Source: Aphis gossypii (taxonomy: Eukaryota > Arthropoda > Insecta > Hemiptera > Aphididae). From it: a DNA stretch of 64,000 nt. The notes under the pieces were generated by a model, which saw only the letters and a program-made list of their open reading frames with translations, did no database searches and was not told where the DNA came from. The stretch spans positions 37,797,260 through 37,861,259 of the forward strand of contig NC_065530.1 in the NCBI RefSeq assembly GCF_020184175.1, written 5' to 3'. A program made the position numbers and the translations under genes. Of the stretch, positions 1 through 12,557 are shown piece by piece. Position 1 is the stretch's first letter. Each line of letters starts with the position of its first letter.

Positions 1-3000
1 AATAGAATTTTTTTGTATCCACTCATTGTCCATCTTTATATAATATTATACAGTTTGTCGACATGTTTCTTTATTTTTCAATAGAACGAAAAATAATATT
101 GGGTACATTAATAGTCTGATCGATAGATGAGAATGTTGTTTTGTAAAATTTTTCATATTTATGTCGGAAATCATAAAAAATCACTTTATATTTAATACAT
201 TATTTTATTAATCAATTATATTTTAGCAGTTTATTTATAAATTAATCAATTTTTCATTTAATCCGGCATTAATATTTTAGATGTGAAACAAAAGTTATCT
301 AAGTTATTTTAATATGCTCATATGAACTTTCAATATATTCTAAATAGTAACTATGTTTTTAAAGTACTTAGCTATAATAGATAAACCGAAAATTTCAAAA
401 ATTTGAAATTAAATGATTGTATTATTACTATTATTAAATAATTAAGAACAGAGCATAGTAACTTGATAAAATCATCCTGTTTTTTATAATGTACCTAGTT
501 TTCATTTAAAAAATATTTATAAATTTAATTCGAACCAAAGTATAAAGTCAAAAGTCAAAACATCATATTTGAAGTCAACTTAACAGGTGTAATATTTATA
601 ATAGATACTTATATAATTACTTATGTTATTATAACACGAATACGTGATGTTTGAAATATTGAAAATGTATTACCTATACATGAAATGTCTATGTTCTGAA
701 TACATTAATAACTGTTAGTGTGAGAAAGCTAAATCTCATTGAATTCTAAAATATGCCACCCTAATTAATTAACTAGTAGAAACTGTTAAAGTTTTTATGC
801 TTGACTTAAGTAGGTCCAATTATGATTTTTTCATATGATTTGTATTTAATAAATTTTTACCAGATTACATAGAAAACATATTTAACCTTTAGGTTTTAAA
901 AAAAATTTCTATTCATGTTAATTTAAAGGTTTCTGAAGTTAAAAATAAAAAATACATTTGTCTAGATAACTAAGATAAATAAATATATTTAAAACAGTAA
1001 TCGGCAATCGGGAAATCCATAAGCTATAATACTATCTTCCACTTCTTGGTTTGAAATTACAAACGATATAATTTCACAACTTTGTGTTAGATATATATAT
1101 ATATAAAACTATATATACAATATACTTTTTTGTATAAAAAAAATAAACATTCTTAGAAATTAATTATGCATTCAATTATAATATATTTTGAAAACTCACA
1201 ATTGATCGTTCTAAAATTTAAAATCTAAATAAATTATGTACCTCAATCTGAAGCCATTTAAATGAATATTTTCGTATCGGAATAAGTATGATGATTATTT
1301 CAGTGTTAAATAAAATGTTCTTACAATATATGATTGTGAAATTTTCTAAACGAATACCTAGATAATTTAGATAATGTTATAGCGCCCGGTGTGAAGTAAA
1401 AATATCAAAATAAAGGGAATACGTGAATAACCGGACAAACAACATTATATTACTATAGTATATATTATGATAATATCATATTTGATTTTGAAAATCGTAT
1501 GTTTTGTCGTTAAGTGGCATTGAAAGAACAACCATTATACAGTCGATGACACTTTATATTATAATGTTATTGTTCATGAAAAAATAATTTTTACTAAAGG
1601 GATATTTTAAGCTTTAAAATGTATTTTATTGGAAAAGTTCACTCCTCTTTATATAAATAAAAAAAAACTATATATAACAACTTATAACGATTTATGTATT
1701 ATTATATAATCTATTTATATGCCAACTTTTGATATATCGACGTGGATATTTTCAAAAGTATCTAACATTTGATCGTGAGTGAGTGTAATATTATAAATTT
1801 ATAATGTAAATGTACTTAATGACTTGATTGTGTTACACTTGTCAAATCATTGAGAATTGTATTCAAACTTTTATTTAATTAAATATTCATAATAATATAT
1901 TGTACATAGGTACGTTAAGTAGATATTCTTCAAGATAGTAAAACCCTTTAGGTTTTCAATTTTAAGGGTGATGTTTTGTAAAAAATTTGGATCTATTTGA
2001 TATTTTGGGAATTAATTATTCCTAACTTGAAATAGTTATTTATTTTATTTTTTATACACATGATATTATTTTCTAAATAGTTTAACTTTTTAAGTTATTT
2101 ATACCTTATAAACATTTAAATTTTTTTTTTTTGTATACGCTTATGTCAAAAATATCAATTAGTAAAAAAACTTAAAAATGTAATACAAGATATTTCATAA
2201 AATGTTTTTATAGCCATTTAAAAAATATTAAAGAAATACAAAGTGATAAATTTTTTGATAAAATCACTAAAATTGCTAATAATTTTGTAGTAAAAATGTA
2301 TAAAATATTCAAATTGTATAACTAAAGATTCCGAGTTTAATGCAAGATATATCATAAGTAGTTAATATTGTAACTAGAAAATATATAATATAAGCATAGT
2401 TTTTTTTTTAGACATTTTAAGTTAAAATTTGGATGAAGTTATAGATACGAGTATTCAAAGAATGGTTTTTAAAAATAGTAGGTATTTTTTTATTAATTCA
2501 ATATATCTACCATATCCACCTTAATCAAGATGTGAATTATAATTTAACAGTATATTATTTTATACATCTGACATTACTTATCGTTGTATAAGTAACTACA
2601 CCTCCTTGACAAATATTAGTACCTAGATAATTATTATTATTTCAATCTATCATTTAGGTTCAATAAATGGGTTAATTTATGGCAATTGAAAAATACCTAT
2701 AAATCATTAATCGTGATAATATGTGTTGGATTCTGTATAAGGCACGTTTGATATGTATAAATAATGTAATTATTCATCTTTTACTTAGATTATTAGTTAA
2801 ATTTATTTTAAACAAGAACAAAATATCATCACATACCTATATAATTTGATATAAAATGATTAATATCTATTGAAATTAGTCAATGTTTGCTTAAGTTCAG
2901 TTTACATTGATATTATAGAATTAATTTTAACTATATAGAAAATGTCGAATACAGTTAATTGGTTTGGTAACAGCGTTTGATTATTAAAAGGATGCCACAA

Positions 3001-4556
3001 ACACACGTATGATGTCTCCGTCTTACAAACGCACAACATATTACGTTTGCTTTTAGTAGAACCAATGCTGTATTTTTATTTTTAATATAAATTGATCTAC
3101 TTATTATCAAATTTAAAGGTAACAATACTATAAATTATCTCTCAGTGTCTTACGATATTTTGATGTTTAAACAAGTTATGAGTATGTATAATACAAAAAT
3201 ATAAAAATACTTATAACTTGCTTAAAAATTACAAATAAAAAAAAAAATATATCTAACCTAATTCTACAAGTAGGTAATGAAGTAAATCACATTAAAAATA
3301 ATACGAAAATATATATTATACACGAAATGTCTGATTATCATTTAGAAACATAATAAATTCATAAATTTTAAAATTTTAAAATATGTTAAAACTCACTAGG
3401 TATTTTAAAGTAGCTAATAACGAAGTAGTACGATTATTATATTATGAATAGAGTTTGTTATTTGTGATAGTATAATAATTTATAAATTATGCAGCTACTG
3501 GCTATAATACCATATTTATAATAACGTGTGAATTACTTTTGATGTCTGATACATTAATTTTATTATTATAATTAGCCAACGGTTTCGGGTAACTAATTGA
3601 TTGCTATATTGATATAGCATGGATATTTATTTGTATACTAATATATATCATGGTACATATTATTATGTATTAATATATGCATGATACGTTATACATCACT
3701 AAATAAAACTATTCATTAATAATTAATTAATATAGTTTCATTTACATATTTTTAATTAATTAAAAATATTTTATGTGAAATAATTTGAACGCGTGTATTT
3801 ATGATGTTAATTATAATATACCTATTCTAAAATAATAGCATTCAAATAATCATAAAATATTTGTTCAATACTACTGAAATTAAAAATTTTTATTGAAAAG
3901 TAAGTGATAGTATTAAAAAGTATCGTAACTGATAACATTTCATATACGATTAACAAAATATATTCATTGCGCTAATAATAATTTAAGTCAGTGCTTTTAT
4001 ATAATTTTTTAGGATAGTTTTTGAATCTTATTTTAAATTTGTGTAAATATTATAATATTATGCAGTATCATTTAAAACACTCATAACTGAATACGCAAAT
4101 AAATTATTATTTTTATATCGCAATAAATAGAATATTATAAAATCCAACTGTTAAATGACTCGTAAACGATCGATTTTTACTCGGTTGAAAATAACAAAAT
4201 GAAAACGTAGAAAAAATGTACTTATCATTGGTTTTGGGAGGGGGGAATAATAATACTATAACATAGCTACTCCTATAAAGTTAGGTACACTAAACGTTCA
4301 AAGCATAATTTGCTATTATAATATTTTAAGGTGCGCTTAATAGATTTCACAAATGTTTAAAAAAAAAAAAAAAATTTAATGATATCGCAACGTGCTGTTT
4401 TCGTATTTCGACTTATTCGTCGACGACAGAACGACACGGAAACGATTCGTATACTAAATCTACTTATTAGGTATTTTATGACGGATACGATAAATGGGTA
4501 ATCCATCATCCGGCGCACGCGGTCATTTTAAAAGCTAAATATTTTAATAACAGTCT
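1..4556. other. AT-rich stretch, no gene seen (possible intron of the 4,560-4,635 minus gene)
   Basis: Very AT-rich with homopolymer and TA runs (for example about 1,090-1,106). No open frame with coding character or recognisable motif on either strand. If the minus-strand exon at 4,560-4,635 is real, this is probably its first intron. Confidence 0.5.
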
Positions 4557-4559
4557 TAC

Positions 4560-4635
4560 CGGTGATGCCGGCGGCGGTGGACGCGGCGACAAAGCCGAAA
4601 ACTAAGCCGGCGACCAACGTCAAGTGTACCATCAT
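4560..4635 (-). CDS. first coding exon of an unidentified secreted or membrane protein (signal peptide)
   Basis: On the minus strand the first in-frame ATG is at 4635 (ATGATG, A at -3). It encodes 25 residues, MMVHLTLVAGLVFGF then VAASTAAGIT, an n-region/hydrophobic core/small-residue pattern typical of a cleavable signal peptide. The frame leads into a GTAAGA donor at 4559-4554 (phase 1). Codons are G+C-rich against AT-rich flanks. The rest of the gene should lie at lower coordinates, but I found no convincing next exon in 1-4,553, so the first intron is either long or leads to exons I cannot recognise. The product is unknown. Confidence 0.5.
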
Positions 4636-4639
4636 TGTG

Positions 4640-6028
4640 TTATTGTCGCGCGGCGTCTGTCGGTGATGCGGTCCGCGCGAAATGACGACGTCGGTGCTTA
4701 TGTAACGATATGTGTAACGACGACGACGACGAATATATTGCGATAATCTATAATATAACAATATTATAATATTGTTTGTTGACTTAATAATATTATTTAT
4801 TATATATTATTATCATAATGGTCCTGTGCGTATACCTATGTGTGCAATGTGGCGATATTACGGCGTACAGTTATACGATATATTATATATCTATTAAAAA
4901 TACTGTTATACGTCCGTATCGCCTATATTTATACGGCGATCTGTGCTGTTATTCGGCGCGTCAGGTAGGGTCGGACCGGTCGCTATAGTGTCGTCGCGAT
5001 GAGTGCCGATGCGGCTCGTTCGCAGACTCGCTATATAATAATATTATATTATAATAGTGTCGGTGGTCCGTCTGCGGGTTCGGCCTATCCGGTGCGGTGT
5101 GTGTACGTGGTGTGTCCGCCGGCGAAAAACGCGCTCGTGCTCGCGGCGCTTGGTGAGAGAGCGCGCGTGCGGTATACGCGCGCGTGTCGGCCGCGTTCGG
5201 CGCTCGAGACGCTGATGACCAACGGCGGCGGCGACGGCGGCGTCTGTGGGCGCAGAAGGGCGGGAAAAACGTTACAGGGGTTGTGGGGGGGTTGTGTGGC
5301 GGACGTGTACGACGCGCGTAGGCAGGAGACGAGCAGGTAGCGAAGACGCTGTGACGAAACGGAACGATAACGGCGCTTTTCCGAGGCCGCCGGAAAACGT
5401 ACCTAGTGGCGGTTTATACAACACACGACGGGGGTAGCCGAGCCGATAGCGACGCGCGAAAGCGGTGTAATTGGTCGCGCGCGTCGTAGGCGGACGGTGA
5501 AACTTTGACGCGCGTCCCTCGTCCCGGCGTCGGCGGCGTCCCGTCGTCACGATACGCGCGATAATAACAATTATATTATTATAGCGTTATGTATATATAT
5601 ATACAGCTGGTATGCGTTATTATTACACAATTATTATTATCGTTCGTCGTCGCTACCGGTTCGGCGCCTATTCTGCAGACCGTGTACACGCATTATACGC
5701 GTTAGTGTATTGTTGTTATTATTATTAGTTAGTATATAATAATTTAAAATATTGCGATATTATAATATATAGATATAATACGGTGTATACATAATAATAT
5801 TAATTCGCCGTACCTGTTGTGCGAGTGCACGGGGGTAGTAGTAATTGAGTTACCTGTTGTGCCGCTGTTGTTGTTGTTGTTGTTGTGTAGTCGTTCTCCC
5901 GGACCGCGGGAGGCTGCGGGATACTTGGCTGGCGGGGACTACGGTACTGTATGCTTACGGTCGCGGTAAAGCGAACACCATACCGACGACCGCGACGGTC
6001 GTTATACCGTCGCAGCGCAACAACGTTA

Positions 6029-6059
<31 letters not shown>

Positions 6060-6250
6060 TATTATTATACGAAATAATAATACACCTACCCGTTATATGA
6101 AGCCAAATTGGGGTGTAATTTCGGCCGATGGTCGACGAGAGTATAATACCGCAATAATACGATTTTATTTCCATTGCGGGGAGACAGATTGTGTTTTGAA
6201 ATCGTTCGAATCGAACTAGCGTTGCGATCGGTTTTGATGTAATAAAAATA
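4640..6250. promoter_or_regulatory. CpG-rich region upstream of the minus-strand signal-peptide exon
   Basis: This stretch has far more CpG and G+C than anything else in the left half. It contains several spurious overlapping open frames in both strands and trinucleotide runs: TTG/TGT about 5864-5887 and GAC 6031-6059. It lies just upstream of the minus-strand ATG at 4635, so I infer promoter, 5'UTR or first-exon sequence, possibly divergent. No core promoter motif could be assigned with confidence. Confidence 0.35.
6031..6059 (+). repeat. (GAC)n trinucleotide microsatellite
   Basis: About ten uninterrupted GAC units. They create a poly-Asp run in one frame and poly-Val on the other strand, which explains long open frames here that I do not accept as genes. 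Confidence 0.9.
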
Positions 6251-6959
6251 TGTGAGATATACGCGATATTGTAGTATGACATACGATATTATTTTGATGA
6301 TCGACCGCGGGTTGTAAGATTAAAAAATATTATTATAATCTTAACTCGTTATTTATGAAAGCACAAAATAGTAATTCAAAGTCTACGTTTTTTTAAAATA
6401 TCTTGCCGGTATAATTTGCACAAATAGTAATGCACCGTATAGAATTTTCTTAGCGTTAAGCCATTAATCATAATTATATTGTATATATATATTGCGCGGT
6501 TGTTTTGTTGGAAAAGTTTGGCACACTGATTCCGTGTATCTGTGTGACAATCACTTTTATTTATTATTCTGTTTGGTGTTATATAAAAAAAAATTCAAAT
6601 GTATCAATTAGTATAATTAGTCTTGTATCAAATAATACAATGTTTTATGATGAGTTATTGATAAAATTGCAAGTTGCAATCATGATATATCAGAAAACTG
6701 ATTTCTATAATACATTAAAGTTAAGACTAACGAAACAATTATCAAGTTAACTTTGTTAAGTATCTTTTACTAAGTAGTTAGTATATTACATTGTTTAGAA
6801 TTATAATTGGATATAAAACCAAGATAATACCTATGTAAAAAAAAAAATACTGATTTTTTGAAAAAATCACATTATGTACAATACTGGTGAAAGAGTAAAT
6901 TTTCAGATTTAAAATAACCTAGATGGTGATAAAAATGATGAAAATTGTAAAAAATAGTG

Positions 6960-7145
6960 CATCAACTAGTATTTCGAACTTAGGGTCCCAGTACATCAAT
7001 TCAGTTACTAAAGAAGGGCCCTTTTCTTTGGTACTTGACCGGGGACCTAGATACCAGAAAGGTAAAGGCTGCTTACTCGCTAGACAGCTGTCTAGTTTGC
7101 CTAGCCTGAAGTTCGGCACTGGTACTAACGCCAGTGTTCGACTAA
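6960..7145. repeat. possible decayed transposable-element fragment
   Basis: A compact G+C-richer island in AT-rich DNA, open in one frame on both strands, with internal dyads (TAGACAGCTGTCTAG at about 7,080; CACTGG...CCAGTG at about 7,117-7,136). I recognise no protein domain. A repeat-family fragment is inferred from composition and abrupt edges only. Confidence 0.25.
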
Positions 7146-10100
7146 AATGAGTAGTGAATTAGTATGATAGATTAAAAATAAACTAATGCAGTAATAAATT
7201 ATAAAAATAATTAATAACTCGTATTTTAATTTTTAGTGCTGAAGTTTGATTATCATTATTTTGTATTTCATTGAATTATTAGAATCTATTGTTTAGAATG
7301 CCTATTTATATGCCATGCCTTTGCTACAATATGTTTTCAAATAGTAACCAAACACTTATTATTAGAAGTCTGATGATAGCCGGATCGTTATTGAAAATAA
7401 TATCTAGGGTTGGGATTTTAATGCCCTAGAAAACTTGTTAATTTGTTCATTAACAAACGCCCTAATGTTGCCGTGTAATAATAATAATGTTTAAAACGCA
7501 TTATAATTTATAGGCGTGTACATAAGACGTAAATGTATTTATACACTTATTTTATACAATATACAGTCAATCACCGTAAAAAAACGGTGGTGATAGTAAG
7601 TGTACCCCCCTCACCATATAGGTTATTTTGAATCTGAAAACTTACTCCTTCACCAAGTATTGAACATAATGTGATTTTTTCAAAAATACGGTATTTTGTA
7701 TTTTTTCATTTTTGACATTAAAGCCGGAGATATTCCATATTATTATTGTTCTATATGATACTGCGATATTTTTTTTAAAGTGTATAGTGCGATTGTGAAA
7801 TGATGGCATGAATTTTACACTGTGAAAAATACGAAAAACTATTTTTTTTTTTTTTAAAAACTGTCAACAAGTGGCTGTTGACCGAATATTAAATATAAAT
7901 TTTATAACATTTACGTTGTTATTGTATATAACATACGTATTGTAATAGATTATATTATATAGTAGTACTATTATAATACTATATGGGTTTTAATCCGGGG
8001 TTATCAGTTATATTAATAAATAAAAAAAATAAAAGTTTGTTTATTCATCAAATGACAAAATATATCAATGTTATATTATTATTATTAATATTATTATTCA
8101 CAATAATGGTCTTAGTCATTAAAAATAAGATTTTTTATAATTTTTAAATGTGCTGACCTAAAGCCAGTGTATATATTAGACTAGGGAAAATGTCCTAATC
8201 TGATACTATATATCATATATATGCTGGTGCTAATTAAGTGAATGAAGCTTAGCTGTCATTCAAAACACATCTAGTTCAATTTCAACCCAGTTGAATTTAG
8301 AACTTATTAGGCGGACAAATGACGAAACTCAATCGTAAAAATAACAATTTCTCAAAAAACAATTATTGTTATTTTATTATAATTACCAAAAAAATAATTT
8401 AGAGACTGAGTCACTTAATATAATCTATTAAATTTTAAAATATTTAAATTAATTTTAAGATAAGTAACAAATATTAAATATATATAAGTACCTACATGAA
8501 CTTTTCGAATTTTAAATTGCTTTTCTGTATACTCGTACATACCTACTATGTTGATAAAAATGTTTTTACTTGGGGAAAAAAGCTTAAGATTCTATTACAA
8601 AATCTTACATAACTACATAAGTTTTACTTATAGAAATTTAAAAAATATTAAATATTTAACATTAATATAATTTTAATGGAAGGAATTTATTTTTTATTAT
8701 TATTTTTTTATTATCGAATTTCGAATGACTATTGGCGTGTTGTATAAAAATTATAAGTTATAACTTTTATGTTTAATATAGCATTATTGTTTAACTTTAT
8801 CATAACCTTTCAGCTGACATGTAAATCTAATACTACAATTATTACAAGTTGGATTTTTATTACCCGAGTTTTAGTCTCGTGATTTTTGCAATCAAGATAT
8901 TTATGTTTTGATTTTTAAAATGGGCACACAACTGTCTCTAAGTATCAAAAACACCTACGTGTTCAAAAATATCCATTTCGATGTTAACATGATCATATTA
9001 TCAATATACAAAAATAATATTAGATACTTCTTTAAGTTTTGTTTCTTATTCGGTGACGTAATATGTTTTAATAAAATATTTTGTTTGTACTATTTTCTTA
9101 GACTGTTGTATTGATTTTACTGTATGACATAATATAATGCACTATACAAATAATTTTAAATGTTCTTAAATATCTTTTAAATATGTGTATATTGTAGATG
9201 AATTATTTAGGTTTATCTAATTTAGTGTACTATTTTTAATAATAATATATAGTGTTATAGTAATTATGTCAGTGAGGGTTGTCGTTGATGCTTACCTATT
9301 ATAGTTAAGTACTTTATTTTTTTAATTTTTAGATCATTAACGTCACATTTAAAATGTCTATCTGTCAAGGCGTGAAGTTCGAATTTTGATTACATTATAT
9401 TATTATTGTGGTGTTAATATTTACCAATTGCTTTTGATTTAATTAAATCCTATAAAATACATTTTTAATATAAAGTTAAAATTAAAATATTATAATTTTT
9501 AGAAAAATTAAATTTGATAGGTTATATTATTTATAAATGATAACCGTCTGTCTGGATTTATATGCTCTAAAATACCTTAAGCTTTATTTTATGCCAGTAG
9601 AGAATTACAAAACACCATTTTTAAAATAAACTTATTTTTTCTATAATCTTTTATTGCTCTCATCATGTTTATTTTTTTGAATAACACTATTTATTTTTAA
9701 TTTCATATTCTGAAGCATAATTTTTTTGTTGTTGTTTTTATATACATATATAAATCAAATTTTTAACGAGAATATAAGAATTTAAAGTTTATTATGAGTG
9801 GAATAGTGCGTAGTAGTAGTTACACCATAAAATGTTGGTTAACTTCTTAGCTCATCTTAATTTTAAATGCTTATAAATAATTTACTATTCGTATGATACA
9901 CAATTGTTATGACGTATATAAACCCTGAAATAGTATATATTATATTTTGAGGTAAGGGTGGAAAGCGAGTTTCAGTTACGGAGGCCGTCCAAAGGCAAGG
10001 GATGAATTTTGACAAAACTGAAATATTGTCATTTCGCATGAGCCACAAATACTATTTTTTTTTCTTTATCGATATTATGGTAATAAGTAGCTATTTTGGC

Positions 10101-11666
10101 ATTATATTTTTGTGGAGACAGCAAATTGATGCTCTTCTAAACATATAATAGGTGTGCAAAAAAACCCCAAACACCTATATTCTTTCATTATGTTTTAAAA
10201 AAAATCTTTTTTCTCTAAAAATCTGGCAGCGGTTAAGTAGACAATAATAAGTTATGTGCTATCTCTCACAGAGAGCCACGCATGCACTATTTGTATCATT
10301 TTACTGTGGATCTGTGCGTGTAATTTGTGTACCCATCAACATACTGCAAGGTAGTGTTGGCGGTTACCTCTGGGTTCTGAGGTCCTGCGGGATCATTAAA
10401 TTTAGAAAATACAGCTATATTGTGTATATTATTATAAACAGTAACATCGCGACATAATATTCAGGTTCGCCTGTCACGCACTAATATGGTAAACACCAAA
10501 GTCCATCCGATACATGAATAATATAGTGATATTTCACTTATTTAGTTTCCATAATAATTGTGCCCATATTTGTTTTTAATACAATATTTTTTAATGAAAA
10601 CAATTTATATCACGTATTTTTTTTATTTTCCAAACTCGCTTAACTGTAGTTTCAAAAACAGCATGTACTTCGTAGTAGGTATACAACGTGGATAACAAAC
10701 CTACTAGTTTGTAATTGAAATATCTGAAAAAAAAACGTATCAATAACTTTATTTTTTATTTACGAACGCATATTGATTATCTGTTTTGGAAAATATTTTT
10801 TTCCGATTGCTGTAGTAGCACTTTATCGCTTTTCATTAATTGATAATTTTATATATGTCAGTAGCGTATATTTTTATGCTGAGGGACAATAGCATTTTGT
10901 TTTTTTTTTTTTTTACAATGCAATTATGATTGTTTACTACAGTACTATTTATAGTATACTTATAACATTATAAAGTATATTTAATACTAGTAATAACTCT
11001 ATGTTCATAAAATTACAATATAATATCGTGAAATTATTTTATGGACTGCATTGCAGGTTAGGTTAGATTTACGTTGTATAGTGTCATTTTATTAATGAGA
11101 TTTTTTTCTGCTAAGTTTATGATATTTTGCAGAAATTAATGTTCTCATAAATGTATTAATATCTGTTTTTGGACTTATCTAACACGCTATAATTGCTATC
11201 ATGAAAATACTTTAAAGAATATAAAATAATAAATATACACCTACCTATTCTTATAGTCCCGTATAAAGTTCCTTTTATCAGTTTGATTGTATTTTTATGT
11301 GCTTATTTAGTCATATATTTGATTTTATAATAATATTTTATGTAGGTATACAATTTTAAACAGAGCAAATATACAAATATTGAAATATATAATGGGGTGG
11401 ATTATGGGGTTCAGATCCCCTCATGATATTTGTTTTTTAAATGTATAAAAATTTAACACGTTCATTCATATTCATATAAAAAAGTAGGCAATTAAGTAAC
11501 CAATTTTCTGTAGATACTGTGAGTGTCGAGTAATTTATACATTTTATGAAAAATTCAAGTATCTACAATTATTTTTTAATGAATAACAATTTTCTAAATC
11601 CATCTTTAAAGTTGAAGATTAAAGTTTATTTTACTATAGAAAACAAGTATATATATATAAAAAAAT

Positions 11667-11689
11667 ACACACACACACACATACACACA
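11667..11689 (+). repeat. (AC)n microsatellite
   Basis: Near-perfect AC dinucleotide repeat with one T interruption. Confidence 0.9.
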
Positions 11690-12538
11690 TGATTATAAAA
11701 TAAAATATATATTCATTGCTCCGTTCGTAAACATGCTAACGCAAAACAAACAATCAAAAACTGGTTATAGAGTAAAAACACCTATTACACAATATAATAA
11801 TATAGAGAACAATATTTAAAGGAAACCTCATTGGAGTTTTGTATTAATCTAAATACACAGCTCGTAATTAAAGGAACAAAAACCTTTTATTTTACATTTT
11901 TAAAATAACTCTAACTTTTTAATAATTAATATTTCAAAAAACACCCATGACATTCCTTCCTAAATATCGTTCTCTGAAAATTTCATATTAGGTATTTTTA
12001 TTTTAAAACTACCTTTTGATGCCGTTTTGTGTGTTTTCTGTGGACAAGTTTTTACTGCTGAAAATGACCAGTGTAGCTTCCTCTTATATTGTTCTTATAA
12101 ATACATTTAAAATACATAGGTACAATTTATTTTTAAGTATTTGAAGTTAAAATTTTAAAATTTGGTAAAATCATAATGGTTTTAAAATTGTTTTATAAAT
12201 AACAACGTATAAAATGTACAATATTACAAATATCTACTACTTAAAAATTTGATTTAAAGTTTCTTTTAAGTTATAAGCAATTAATTTTTTTTTTTTTATA
12301 CATATATTTATTTCAAGTTTAAATTTTAACAAAATTATATATTTAAACTATCAATGACGATATTATTGTTTGAAAATATTTGTGTAGACATACAACTTTA
12401 ACGTATGTTGTTGTACACACAATGATATTTTTAAATACAATATTTTCATAAAAAATTAATTCAATTTACCGTACTCAGCTATTAATTACTAATAGTAAAA
12501 TAAATACTTACTTTACTAATACGCAATAGCTATATCAA

Positions 12539-12557
12539 ACACACACACACACACACA
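12539..12557 (+). repeat. (AC)n microsatellite
   Basis: Uninterrupted AC dinucleotide repeat. Confidence 0.9.

Noticed and set aside
4999..5340. 113-codon + strand open frame
   Set aside because: Arginine-, alanine- and cysteine-rich translation typical of CpG-rich non-coding DNA, overlapping other open frames on both strands; no domain or splice logic.
5800..6282. Long frames on both strands with poly-Asp or poly-Val runs
   Set aside because: Produced by the GAC and TTG repeats; no coding signature outside the repeats.
11395..11425. GGGGTTCAGATCCCC resembling a tRNA T-arm/B-box
   Set aside because: It is just a local palindrome; no A-box, acceptor stem or cloverleaf can be drawn around it.
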